Positions 1 to 12,450 of a stretch of 64,000 nucleotides of DNA are shown piece by piece. The translations under genes were made by a program, and so were the position numbers. Below the pieces are notes generated by a model. That model made no database searches. It saw only the letters and a program-made list of their open reading frames with translations, and was not told where the DNA came from. How positions within the stretch are numbered: the first letter of the stretch is position 1; each line of letters opens with the position of its first letter. Origin of the DNA: Medicago truncatula (taxonomy: Eukaryota > Streptophyta > Magnoliopsida > Fabales > Fabaceae); contig NC_053044.1 in assembly GCF_003473485.1 (NCBI RefSeq), forward strand, positions 54,476,091-54,540,090, written 5' to 3'.

Positions 1-542
1 CGTGTTCTCCCCGTCGACGGGGCCTGGCTCTATTAGCTTGATGCAAGTGGAGTTTATTTTTTGAGACTTTGTTTTCCTTCTTTGATAGAGATTATTATGT
101 TAAATTTGTCAACTATATTACATGCATGACAAAATTGTAAAATATCAAAGCATCTAAAAAGAGGAACTAAAGTCATACATAAATTTAACTGAAGAAAATG
201 ATTGGAAACAAGAATCTATTTTCCGTACACGCGTGGTTGTAAACGTGTAACTGCAATTAGAATAAGGAGCAAAATATTTCATCAAATGCAGCCTACCCTA
301 TTTGTTTCACAAAGCAACTGCCTTCTGAAGTACGTGTTTCTCCTATCTAAATCCTCAATTTACAACATTAATATCCTCCATTCAGCCTCAAACAAAGGAA
401 TGTTATGGAATTTTACAGTTTTGTAATTCAAGCTACGAGATCTCAACGAAGCTCTGAAATGAACTAATAAATAAAAAAAGAAACTAAGACCTACTTAATA
501 GTTCAAAACTTAAGAAATTACACGTCGGATATGGAAGACAGA
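1..542. other. Downstream flank of EMC1, no separate gene seen
   Basis: This stretch lies after the stop codon of the minus-strand EMC1 gene. The part nearest 542 probably holds its 3' untranslated region, because several TTTATT strings read as AATAAA on the minus strand. I see no open frame with family character, no RNA gene and no clear transposon end. Confidence 0.4.
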
Positions 543-3500
543 TCATCTCCATTTCTCTTCTAGATCTTTCCTCTCCGATAATACATAAGTAACAAATAAT
601 GCTGCTACAAGTGCAACAATTGTAAGCAGAAGTAGAGCATAGCTGAAATCTTCAGTCAGTGAATCGTAAGTCCTGGAAGGAGCAATCTGAGTAAAAAATA
701 GATCTACTCCATAGGCAAAGACGAGGGATGTAGACTCCAATTTGGCAGGCACTGTTACTATACCTCGCAGACCTTCTACTTTTAGGGAATGTGTGATATA
801 GGACTGCATAGATTCAAACAGAATGTGTGAATTTCATATTAAGTATAGTAAGCTTAAAGAGAAGCATGAGCACCGAGTTGGTTTCTAATGTTTATCTAAC
901 TAGTATGCATTTGCTCAAGCAGATCTAACTCTAAACTGAGGAAGGACGATATGCAAGTGCAGGCCATAGCAAATAAAAACAGGGCTCAAAGACATTTCTC
1001 CATCCTCCTTATCATTTTCCAATTACTAGTTCTCATAATGGATAGGAACAAGTTATTAAAGTAGTAATTCCTTACTGTCTAACATATGGCTAATCCCTCT
1101 GGTACAGAGAAATTCCCCCGAGAAAAAGGAATGGGGTGTGTTATATATATAGTTAAATCAGAAATTTATCGCACACAACATGCATGGATATATATTGCTG
1201 GCTATAACTTGGCATGTTATGTACTTTGCCACTAAATATCTAAAGAATTAAGGTCACAGCCCTTCATCAGTAGACAATTCTTTGTCATCCAAAATATGTC
1301 CCCCAACCCATCCCCCCTCTTCTCAACGCACTGTCTCCCCTGACCAGAAGCAATTTCATATTTATTGTGATAAAAGAAATTTGTAAACTTACTGATGTTT
1401 TTAATCCTTTTAAGACTCAACAAATTTCTATTGAGATAATGAAGGATTTTTTTTTGCTTATATTTAAATTAAGGAAACTTCAGAAGAAAATATACCTGAG
1501 AAATGATCGGTAGTGAATCGGTAAGAGGAATAATTCCTTCTTCTTTCTCAGCTTGTGAGGGATTGAGAGTCCGACGGGGATCCAAAAATCGTTTATCAAG
1601 TGCCAAAACCTGCAGCAAACAAAAAAAAAAAACAGTAAGAATGTCAATAGATTGAAGAATCCAATTAAATGAGAAAACAGCAGAGTGTTGCATTTGATCT
1701 CAAGTTTTCATGTGGGAAAACAGTCATAATAATTCCTACCTGATCACCAATTGTTCCGATAAGAAGCTGCTTAGAGGTTATACCCTTAGCAGTTGAAGTC
1801 ACTTCAATGGCTTTCACAGAGTGAGTAAAGAAGTATGATTGTGATTTTGCTGAGATTTCTGGTCGGTAATAAGAAGAGATGGGTGATGTAAGATTATGCT
1901 TCCCAAGAACAAACTTCCAAATATCTTTGTTATCCTGTGAAATATATTCCAGCCATATATCACATTAGAATGAACAAAGACAACACAAGAAATAATGACT
2001 GGATGAACACAATAACCATGTAAAAAAAGAAGATTAGCGGCAAAAAATTAGATAGAGAGAAGAATAATAATCAAATAACAATACACAAGTTGGCTGACAT
2101 ACCGCCCGAGACTGGTCATAGACCTCGATAACTGACATCTCATGTCTGTGAGCCCTGAGATTAAAATAGTGGTAGACAACCCAGTTTTCACTAAATACCT
2201 ACAGAAATAATAGTCATGCGATGTGAGAGCCAGTTTCTTATAATACATCTTAAGAATGAGAAGGTAGCTCAAAGGCTTACAGCATGAACAGGACCCTGGC
2301 AACCATGGTGGGTCATGCGATGCAATATGCGACCAGTCACAGTATCAATGATATAGATAACCAAAGTTGCCTCCTCTGGGGTTGCTGTTCCGATTTCCCC
2401 ACTGGCTTTTGGTGCTGCATTTGCGACAAAAAGTATATTCTTCGAAATATACTTGTACATGACATCGTGGTCAGTCATAACTTTTGCTTGAGTATGAACA
2501 ACCTAGATGAAACAAAAAAGAGTAATAATTTAGAAAGGAAGGAAGCAAAGAAATGACCAAAGACTCAATGAAAGAGAGAGTCATTATAATATTTAAAGTT
2601 TAAGTGCGTTGAAAATCTTTAATTGTCGTATTATTTATGATCATTTGTTATATTGTAATATAACTACATATACAATTCAAACGACTTCGGAAAAAGTAAA
2701 GGCACGCTGATTTGGGAGCATAACAAAACTTGGATATTAAGATTAGTAAATATTACACTGCCAATCAAATCACCTCTTACTCGAAGAAAAAAAATCACCT
2801 CAAGACTAAAAACTTAATTTCATTCTTTATAATGACATTGATTTATTTATGATAAAACCCAACTCAAGCTGTCGAGTTGAGCACATATTCATAAAAAGAA
2901 ATAAGTATTTCGAGTAATGCATGTTTATATACCTCAGATGGGAGACTAATTTTTTTAAAACATAAGGTGATCTGTATTAGATGAAGTAGAATATAACAAA
3001 AAATGTTCTTTTAGTTAAAAACCTCAAAACCAAAGGCACCATACCTCATTTGATTTTCTTGTAACTGTTGCAATAATCTTTTCTGATTCCGATGGGAATA
3101 CAATTGACCATAAGTCCCTGAATACGAAGCAGTATTCATCCACTATTTCATGAATGCAATTGCTCTTTAAGGCATGACCTCTAATAACACCATTATCAGT
3201 CTCAACTGAGTACCAATATATATTTGAAAACTCACGTTTCAGAATCTCAATAGCTTCAGGAGTTCTTGGGTATAAATATGCATGTTTGTTAACATCTATA
3301 ATAAGATGCAGACGCTGTTCAGTTGAATCAGTATAAGGCAGTGGAATAACTCGAGCAACGGTGTGGGCAAGACTCAGAGAATTGAGTTCCTTCCCTGTGT
3401 ATGCATCAAGAAAAGAAATAACAGTTGGTGCAGTCACGCTTGGTCCACATCGCCCAATTACAAGAAGAGATGGATTCTCATCCAGTGCATGATGATGTGG

Positions 3501-6500
3501 AACCTGCCACTGATAAATGTTAAGCCCAACTGGATGTTCACAATCCTCTGATTTACGCAGAGCATGAAGTGTCGTAGACCAAACTATGCGTCCATCCCCG
3601 GTATGCAAAGCAAAAACCTTTCCTGCCCTTGTAAGTACTATAAGCAACTTACGAAAACCATTATGATCACGAGTCATTTTGCTTTTCTCAGAACTCCTCA
3701 ACCTAAGCTTTTGAATAGCTATTTTCTCCTCAGCGCTTGCGATCATTAGAGTTCCTTTGAGTTTCAGCACATGTCCCTTCATGAAAGTTCCACCATTAGA
3801 GCAGCAGTTAATGATATCCACAAAAAAAATCATAATTCTAACATTAAAACAACAGAATATATACATATAGAGAAGTATCAAGCGGAAGTGTGAGAGGGTC
3901 TAATCTTGATGACCACATAACCATACACTAACAATCAAAATTGTTTACTTCAAGATAATCTTGATCATATAATTTTGTGCGGTCAAGATTAATTCTTCAA
4001 ATGAGATATACTCTCACTTACACTACACACACAAAAACATAAGTATCTGTAAAAAAAATAGACAGTATAATGTCCTTGTTAAACATCAAGGGCATACCTT
4101 AAGCCATTCAAAGAGGTTTTGTTCTACTTTTGCCACAGATACACCTTCCTTTTCCACAGGTAGTTCTGACGTTGTTACATCAACAACTGAGGCAAGACCG
4201 TCCTCTCTACTCCAGACAATTTCTCCTTGTTGAACTAATAGAAGTGAATGATCCTCCATTACCATCAATGCTCTGAACCCATGAGATCTATCTGTCCTGA
4301 CATAATTGTTTATGAAAATCTTCTCAATATTTCCTCTTTGATGGTCTATTACCAAGTTTTCCTTCAGCAAAGCACCATTCCAATCATTAACATCCTTTAC
4401 AGAGAGCTGAATTTTATTGTCTTCATATTGAACAAAGGCAAAGACATGTTGATCCTCTGAAATTGACAGAGCATTGCTAAAGGCAGCTGTATTGTCGATT
4501 TGGTCCAGCGCCACCAACTCACCTTCATTTGTAACTTTAATTAAGAGAACTTGGGAATTGATTTTTAATGCAAACAGTCCTGGAAGCTTTGATGGTAATA
4601 TTACTGCCTGTCCAGATGAATCCTTGATGAGGTCTGAAACTTGCTTCTGGTTGTAGTTAATATTTCCATTGTTGATGTCTATTGTTACTATCTTTGACCT
4701 TACATCATCCAACACCACAAACTTATCACCTGAGACTGATAATGATTCCCCAGAAGTTGCAAAGGGAAGTGCTACATGATTATTCTTTAACAACTCCCCA
4801 CTCTTAGCATTCACTTCATAAACATAAAACTTTGAAGAACCAACAAAACCAGCTACATAAATCACTTCAGGAGACTGTATAATATGGCTAACTTCAATGC
4901 TGCAAATATGATTAAGATATAAAAAAACATCAATGGTACTCTTTTGCTTAAGAAAAAAACGTTAGGCTTATCAAACCCCAAATTTGTCATACCTCTCACT
5001 AGCAAAATCTTTCCTCCAGAGAACTTCACCATCTATGCCAGAAATGGCATGAAGACACCCTTTACCAAAAACAAGGATCAAATCATCCTTGTCAGCTTTC
5101 AAATTTTTCTGCAAAAAGTAAAAAACTGCAATTAATTACAGGTGTACGGAAAAATACAACAAAATAAACCAAGGCCAACTGGTCCAGGCAGGTTTGTGGC
5201 AGTAAAGGGGGTCAATGCAGGTTCATAAAGATGGCAATGCAGACTAAACCTGCCCCACCATCAACCAGCCAATGAAAGGGCAGGTAGGTTAGCCCATTTT
5301 AGAAAATAGGTTGGTTGAGCGAACACACTGCCAATGAAAAATTTCAATAAAATAAAGACCTTAAGGGTCCGCTTGGGGGTTTAGGACAGGAGGGAAGGGC
5401 TTTGGGGGAAAGGAAAGGGAAAAGAGAAAGAGAAGGAATGTCTCCCAACTTGAATGGGGGTTTATTTTTCTTCATAATACTAAATCCCCATAATATGGGT
5501 GAGCTCAATATATTGCAGAAAGCTTTCTGAGGGTTTAAAAAAATTCTTCAGATCATTTCCATCCTTTTATAATACTCTTAAAAATATATCAATCATAAGC
5601 TTGTACAAAATGACTCTCTTAAATAAGGTGGGAGAATTCTCTCTTTCTCTCTTCCCCCCTCCCTCCCCTCTAAACTCCCAAACAGAGCCCACATAGCAAA
5701 ATCACCCATAATATGGATCGAGTCATGGCACCTTATTTGCTTTGGCATTCATCTTAATGCATATATTAAGGAGGATTTCTCTAATTATGTTCAAGAGAAT
5801 TAGAGGGTCTATTGTTTTAACTAGTTCAATCTATTATTGAGTTCTGTTCGCATCTCCAGAGGATGCTCACTTTATGTATGTGTCCTTTTCACAGCTTTGG
5901 AGGATGTTATACCTTTTATATCAGCTATTGTTTATTAACCTTTTCATAATCTTCTTACTTTATTCAATAAGAAACCACATCACATTCATATGTATATAAC
6001 AAAAGATATGGTACTTAGAAGGAAAAAAAAAAAAAAAAACTTACTGGAATGTTTAATATTGACTTTGATTCCTTTGATCCCTGAAGAGAAGACTCCCAAA
6101 CCATCTGCCCGTCAGGTAAGTTCCATGCTCTCAATATACTTCCATCAGAGGAAAGGGTGATGACATCTGCAACATTTAAAAACACATTTGTGAACTCAAT
6201 CACTAATATATGCTAAAATTGAAATAAATCTTGATGCATAAAATAATTCACTCCAACAAAGTATTAAAGAGAGCACAGAAGAAATGACAAATTAATGAAA
6301 AATCACTGTTAAGTCTTTTTACTAGTGCATGACATCCTTTAACTTACTATATTATATATTTGAAACAAGGAGACAACAAACGCGGGGAATATCATTGCTT
6401 TACGAGATACAGATAGCCAAATAAGATATTTGGACAATAGACACTTGAAAGTGGAGACGAGGTGGAGTGAATCTCAGGCTAACTTTACTCTTTTATGAGA

Positions 6501-7959
6501 AAGATGTTTACTCTTTGATATCTTTATGCAATTAGAGTGAGACTGAGACGAGCATCAGATTGATTCACCAAAGTTTTAGATCTAAAACCACAACATCTTC
6601 ATTTGCAATCTCATATGAGAATTGCAACAGAGAATGCAACAACAGGAAGACTGTATTTATGAGGAAATATATCACATATATTTGTTATATTTTGGTCAAT
6701 AACTTGCTCTTCGTCAAACATGTTAGTAGAAGAAATCCAAACAAATATATTTTCAAAAGAAATACAAATTTCAAATAACCAAACTGAGTACCAAAAAAGG
6801 AATAGAAAATAATCATGGTAACAAGAAGAACCCTGAAAATTAATGTCACATTCCAATGTCAATATATTTTTTATGATAAATTAAAAAATTACAATATAAC
6901 TTTTCGGCAGTACAACTAAAACTAGATAGCATGTAGTATCATTCTGCGTGAAAAGATACCAAACAGAAAAAGGTTAGACATCATACATTTTCCAAGGGCA
7001 ATGTCAATCCCATCAACAACATCATTGGTGCCAAGAACATGCCTCCAAACTGCAAGCAACAAAAACACAGTTCATCATTTTCTAATTCCAAACAAAAAAA
7101 CAAACAACTAAGCAAACAACCAATGGTTATTGCTTGGAAAAGGCTTGAACCTATTAAGCTCAATATTATATTAACCATCATAAGCCATAACCTATGGCAG
7201 TATCAAAAACAACACTATAACAAAAATTTGGGTTTGTTGACCCAAATTTCTCTTATATTTAGTTCCGATAAAAACTTAATTAATATACTGCAAAAACAGT
7301 GACACAAATTAGCCATACAAATTTCTCCATGGCGAAGGTCGAGTGAAGCTACAACATTTTCTTCGGTGGACACTAAAACACGCTTTCGTCCCGTCTTCTG
7401 AGTATGGAACACAGCATGCTTCACCTTCCCAATATACTGTTGGTGCCTGCAATTGGCAGCCAAAAAGATATTAACTAGTCAGTTATGTTTACACAATCAC
7501 AATCCATCAATTATAACTTCCAAATCATAAAAACATATTGAATTTTATTATAATCACTTTTAAAGTCATACATATAGATGAGATTGATTTGTTGATGGTT
7601 GGATAATTAAAAGGCTAATTTATGCACTAAAAGATTAGTTTTCCGTGTAAAATTGATTATAATAAACGATTAAGAAAACCGATCAACTAATCTCAACTAA
7701 ACTTGCGATGAAGTAGCTATTATTTGTAACAGCATCGAAGAGTTTGAAATTAGAAAGAGAATCAATGAAAATAGATCGAGGTTTTAAGGCGATGATTACA
7801 ACAAGGGGATAATTAAAACAAATCGAATAATGGCGTGAATAAGAGTGATAGAATTTACCAATCCATGAGACCAACTTGATCTTCGTAAAGAGAAGAAGCG
7901 AGATTGGTTAAAGAGAGAAAAAGGAGAAAAGAGAGAAAAACCCTAATCGCCATGGCCAT
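543..7959 (-). CDS. EMC1: ER membrane protein complex subunit 1 (EMC1), 12 exons
   Basis: EMC1 is the large lumenal beta-propeller subunit of the ER membrane complex, which inserts transmembrane and tail-anchored proteins. Exons on the minus strand are 7959-7859, 7446-7319, 7049-6987, 6166-6045, 5108-4993, 4899-4098, 3776-3045, 2502-2281, 2198-2103, 1934-1740, 1609-1496 and 803-543. All junctions are GT/AG and the exons sum to 983 codons plus stop, close to the Arabidopsis homologue's length. The N-terminus is a signal peptide (about residues 1-24) followed by SLYEDQVGLMDWHQQYIGKV. Propeller repeats follow, such as the stretch around LRAWNLPDGQMVWE. The C-terminal DUF1620-type region ends in one membrane helix (LLLLTIVALVAALFVTYVL) and a short basic tail ending KWR. 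Two in-frame ATGs lie at 7959 and 7953; the second matches the usual plant start. The reading frame shows no damage. Introns 4 and 7-8 are long and repeat-bearing. Confidence 0.96.
5365..5690. mobile_element. Non-autonomous TIR element (MITE) in EMC1 intron 4
   Basis: The ends are imperfect inverted repeats. The left end reads GGGTCCGCTTGGGGGTTTAG, and the right end read backwards gives GGGCTCTGTTTGGGAGTTTA. Both continue into purine-rich G/A runs. There is no open frame inside. The GGG..GTTTGG style end resembles PIF/Harbinger MITEs, but I cannot see a matching 3-bp target duplication, so the superfamily is uncertain. Confidence 0.6.
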
Positions 7960-8124
7960 GGCGATGGATCTGAAGAAAGAAAAGTGAGTGTATGAGTGAT
8001 GATAAGTATTGTAATCTTCGAGTTCCACGGAGGAAGATCGAAGCTGACTTCTCCAAGAACGCAAGTATATGTTTATTTATTTTTGGATGAAAGTTAGGTT
8101 GGTCTAATTAAGTTATGTATTTAT

Positions 8125-8316
8125 GGGTTAATGGTGCTTTTACCCGTAATATAGGTCATTTTTTGTTTTCCTCATGTAAAATAATTTTTTTGATTTATCT
8201 TGTGTAAAATAAAGTCGTTTTTTTATGACCTATTAGGGGGTATTCTAAAAAAAAAGTATTTTACAGAGGGGAAACCAAAAATGACCTATATTACAGGGGT
8301 AAAGCACCATTAACCC
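8125..8316. mobile_element. Mutator-type MITE, 192 bp
   Basis: The element has long inverted ends. The left end starts GGGTTAATGGTGCTTTTACC, and the right end is its near complement, ending GGTAAAGCACCATTAACCC. Flanking 9-mers TGTATTTAT (8116-8124) and TTTATTTAT (8317-8325) match at 8 of 9 positions. A 9-bp duplication is the mark of Mutator-like transposition. There is no coding capacity. It resembles the ends of the larger element at 22158-23590. Confidence 0.75.
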
Positions 8317-8325
8317 TTTATTTAT

Positions 8326-8509
8326 CGGTGACAACTAGGGTACCAACGGAAGAATGGTGGGTAATTTACCCCAACCAATACACATTAGCCACATAAATAC
8401 ATTTTTAAGTGATATCCATGAACTATCTTGACCCCACCAACAAATTACTCATTTTCATTGGTTGGTGGATAAATTACCCACCATTCTTCAAAGGTAATCT
8501 AGAAAAAAC
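8326..8509 (+). mobile_element. 184-bp Mutator-type MITE, copy 1
   Basis: This copy begins at GGTGACAACTAGGGTACC and ends AATCTAGAAAAAACC. Inside are inverted blocks around GAATGGTGGGTAATTTACC and their complement. It is flanked by TTTATTTAT and CTTATTTAT (8 of 9 matching), and the left 9-mer is shared with the neighbouring MITE. Two further copies lie at 49413-49585 and 51812-51995. Confidence 0.8.
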
Positions 8510-8518
8510 CTTATTTAT

Positions 8519-10694
8519 TTAGTTTGAAAATGGCCACTTTATTATTAGTGAAAGAACAAAATTAAGCAACTTCGCAGCTAGTTTGTTACATAGTTTTTTT
8601 TCGAAAAAAAATATATTTAAAAGAAAACAATCTTAAGAATATCCTATTTGTTTGTTACACAATTAAAAAAATATCAAAATAAAAAATAATAATTCTTAAT
8701 CGTTTTTATATGGTTATATGTACAAATAAACTAGTTCCGTGAGCTGTCAACGACAATGCATAATATATGCAAGATTCGAGCTTCAAATTCTGACCACTAC
8801 CAAAAAAATATACAAATAAACTAGATTATTATTTTTTAAATATTGATTTTTATTATGGTAAGACAACACAAAAATATTCTACTTGGGAGTAAAAATCATT
8901 ATTTTCACTAGCGTTTAGATGGATATTTCATGCCAAGTCCTATTTTTATGATGCTAATGTGTATAAATTATGAACAATAATTTTTATAAAATTTTGATTA
9001 TAATTAAAAGTATTTTGATTAAAAATATAAGTATAAATATTTTGCAGTTTCATAATGTAACAAATTGCAATTTCCTTCTTTTCAATAACACTAACAATAT
9101 AGCAAACCTAATATAATTATGTTTTTTTTTTAGGGACTAATATAATTATGTTTTAAACATAATATAATTTTTCTTTTTGTTGAATGACACTAACAATATA
9201 ACATTCTTATATGCAAATTTGTTTAAGAGTGTAAGTGTAAGTAAAAAAGTCATTTCAAACTCATGTATTCCAATTTTTTCATGGTAATTTTGAGGTGATT
9301 TTTTCATTTTCCATTATACCGTTAAACAAATTTCTCTGGTCACATACCCTTAAACAAATTTGACCATACAAATGTTATTTTGTTGGTGTTATAAAAAATA
9401 TAAGAACTTATATTATATTTGTTATATTGCTGATATTTGCGCAAAAAACAAGTATAATTTATTACAATATAAAAGTGAAAAATATTGATTATCTACACTT
9501 ATAAATCTTAATCAAAATAACTTTAATAAAAGTTTAATAAAAAGTATTTTTCATAATTTATAGAAATTAATGCAATAGAAAGAGCGGACGGACGGATACG
9601 AAGTACCGCTTGAATGCTAATATATATACTATAATTTATTTATTTTTCGATTAAGTAATTAATTGAATATATGCGACGTATTTAAGTTGAGATATCAATA
9701 TTGAACACCCCAACAAGATAAAAACAAAACACCTTATCAAATCGATAAACAAAACAATGCAAAGAGAGGATAATCATATCCATGTGAGCATAGTAGTAGT
9801 AGTAATTTATTTAGATAAAATAAAATAATAAATAATTTAGTTGGGTGATTGCAAGAAATTAGAGAGAATGTGGAGTGAAAAGTTTGATAGGCTCGCCTAA
9901 CTCTTATACTTTGTTGAAGGATGCTACCGGTGTTCGATTAAGAAACTAAGAAGATAAGTTCTATTAAAAAAAAAAAAAAGTAAAATAATTATTATTACTT
10001 CATAAAAGAAAAAACTTACATTTCCAAAGCAAAATTTCTCTTTGAGGATTCTTGAACGAATGCCCCCGGTTAGCAAACTCTACTCTATTTTCTAAAAAGT
10101 TAAATACTTGCTACAAATTAAACTTTTTTGTGTGCTTCACCACAAAAACAAAAATAAAAATTAATTGTGTGCTTGGAACGCATCCCTGCTTGTTGACAAG
10201 CACGTGAGGAAAATAGTGTGCAACTCGTTTGTGATAAGGAATCGGGGAAAGAAACATCTTTTTAGAATGGATCTCTAAAAACCAATCAGTGAATCCCGAA
10301 TCTCAATCTCACACTTCTCCTTCTATCATATGGCTACTGTCTTCCATGTTCAGTACCAATCTGCTTTCTTCCCTGTCATCTAGATAGGTACTTTATCTTG
10401 TTCCACTTTTCATCCTTAACTTGCTATATTGGTCACCCCAAACTCCTTCCTTGCTGAATAATGAAATTTCTATTTTTTGGCTGGGAAAGACAAGTTGTTT
10501 TTATGCCCACTTTGTTTACATTCATTGTGTTCATTTGGAGTTAATTTTATTTTTGGATAGTCAAATGTTTTTTTGTTTCTAGTTTGAATCCACCTCCTAG
10601 TCAATACTCTTTCAGTGTTCAACCGAACTGTCTGCTTGGGACCTCATTTGGAGCTGAGTTACTTAACATTATTTATCAGTATTTATTTCTATGA
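8519..10694. other. AT-rich intergenic region upstream of the GT43 gene
   Basis: No coding region was recognised. It holds a degenerate tRNA-like SINE piece near 8738-8805 (GTGAGCT...AATATATGCAAG...GACCACTACC), related to the piece at 18545-18640, and scattered AT-rich direct repeats. The segment from about 10270 to 10694 becomes less AT-rich, with pyrimidine-rich tracts, and probably contains the promoter and 5' leader of the gene that starts at 10695. Confidence 0.4.
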
Positions 10695-10708
10695 ATGGCA
10701 TCTATTAG
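10691..10708 (+). promoter_or_regulatory. Upstream ORF overlapping the GT43 start codon
   Basis: An ATG four bases before the main ATG opens a five-codon frame (M N G I Y, stop) that overlaps the real start in another frame. If the leader includes it, scanning ribosomes would meet it first. Whether it acts depends on the transcription start, which cannot be seen here. Confidence 0.4.
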
Positions 10709-12450
10709 AAGAACCTTGTCTCCTGTTCCTCGACCCGCAACTGCAGCAAATGTAGATGTCTGTTCAGTATCTTCCCCGTTGTCTAAGTCCTCACCTAGCC
10801 CCCAGAAGTTTTTTCCATCCTATGGATTTTTACCTTCTTCATTCACCTCACCGGACTCCAGTGCTTTTTTGCTTGGTGTTTTCTTCCCAAGATCTTTCAG
10901 GAATATTGAGAAATCAAAGCCTAAGGGTCAGCTTTGGAGAAAGGTGCTTTTCCATTTTTTCATTTGTTTTATGGTTGGTGTTTCTATTGGCCTCATCCCG
11001 CTCGCATCAACAAACTTGTCTTTGAATCTCATCTCAAGAAATCAAGGTTTCTCTTTTGAGGTAAAAAAATTCCAGTCACTCGAAAATGTGAAGATAAATG
11101 ATACACCATTAGTTGATGAGGTTGTGAAGTTTGATGCTACTTTGATTTCCGCAGTACAAGAACAAGAACTAACAGACGGTGTAACGTATAATATATCAGA
11201 CAGCCAATTCGGTGATGAATCATATTTGGAGTCTCAAAAGCTTTTCATAATTGTCACACCGACTTACAATCATCTATATCAAGCTTATTATTTGCATCAC
11301 TTGTCACAAACTTTGAAATTGGTTTCCCCTCCTTTGTTGTGGATTGTTGTTGAGATGAATTCTCAATCTGATGAAACTGCTGACATTTTGACAAGTAGTG
11401 GCATTATGTATAGACATCTCATATGCAAAATGAATCTAACCAACACAAGCCATAGGAGCATTCTTATGAGAAATGTTGCAATAGCTCACATTGAAACTCA
11501 TCGCCTCAATGGAATTGTTTATTTTGCAAACAATGATAACATCTATTCGGTTGAACTCTTCCAGCAAATGAGAGAAATAAGGTATTTTTAGTTCAATCAA
11601 TGTTACTCGGTGTGATAATTTCTGTTATTCACCTCTCACCCTTGGATCAACTTGTGTTATAAAGAAAATTGTTACATCATATCGTTCTTTCCTTCAATTT
11701 TTTTGCAGGCGATTTGGAACATGGACTGTTGCAAGATTATCAAAGGATAGAAGCGGCATTCTCTTGCAAGGGCCCATTTGTAATGGAAGTGAAGTGATTG
11801 GATGGCACACAAATAATGAATCAGGTGGGAATTCTAAAAGATTTCATGCTGAAATGCAAGGCTTCGCCTTCAATAGTACAATACTATGGGATCCAAAGAA
11901 GTGGCACCGACCGTCTCTTAAACCTATCAGGCAGCTCGAATCAGTCAAGGAAAATTTGTGGGTTGGTAACTTAGCATATTTTCTTCTTTGGTGTTCTTAC
12001 ATATTATACAGTATAGGATAGTGTAGTATAGTATAGTATATCATTTTCTGTATCCAACTCAACTTGTTGAAATTGGTCTGCAGCTGAAATGTATCGGAAT
12101 TTCTGATTATGTAACATTTGTCCCTTGAGGTCGGGGGATCTTCTACATACCCACATGTTATGGCTATCCTCTCCTGTTGAGCGAAACAAAAAATGTAGCT
12201 TACTGATGATTGATCAAACCTGATATGATGTTTTGATCAATTGTGAATTTATTTATTTTTTCGCTATATGCAGGTTAGCACATTGATTGAGCAGATTGTT
12301 AAAGATGAAAGTGAAATGGAGGGCCTAATGAACGACTGCTCGAGAGTTATGGTTTGGAATATTGATCTCGAGTCATCTTATTCCTTCTATCCTAAAAAAT
12401 GGATTACAGAGAACAACCTAGACGTCATTTGGAATTTTCCACTTGTGTGA
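10695..12450 (+). CDS. IRX9H: GT43 xylosyltransferase-like protein, IRX9H type, 3 exons
   Basis: GT43 IRX9/IRX14 proteins act in the Golgi and are needed to lengthen the beta-1,4-xylan backbone. Exons are 10695-11581, 11709-11961 and 12274-12450, giving 438 residues. The start [13 protein letters not shown] is typical of IRX9H proteins. A single membrane helix at about residues 84-104 fits a type II Golgi protein. The catalytic domain starts near [20 protein letters not shown] and continues through SQTLKLV and LWIVVE. The second exon has [13 protein letters not shown] and FNSTILWDP. The DxD site, usually three acidic residues before NIY, reads N-N-D at 279-281. The second donor (GTTGGT at 11962) is weak but is the only nearby one I found that keeps the frame. 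Symbol by similarity; it could be a duplicated, non-catalytic copy. Confidence 0.88.

Noticed and set aside
7224..7249. Perfect 10-bp stem hairpin AAATTTGGGT / ACCCAAATTT
   Set aside because: It lies within EMC1 intron 2 with a 6-base loop. AT-rich introns produce such stems by chance and nothing around it suggests a microRNA precursor.
11582..11591. Reading the GT43 first exon through to the stop at 11589
   Set aside because: A GT donor at 11582 joins to the acceptor at 11708 and restores the conserved RRFGTW sequence, so the stop lies in an intron.
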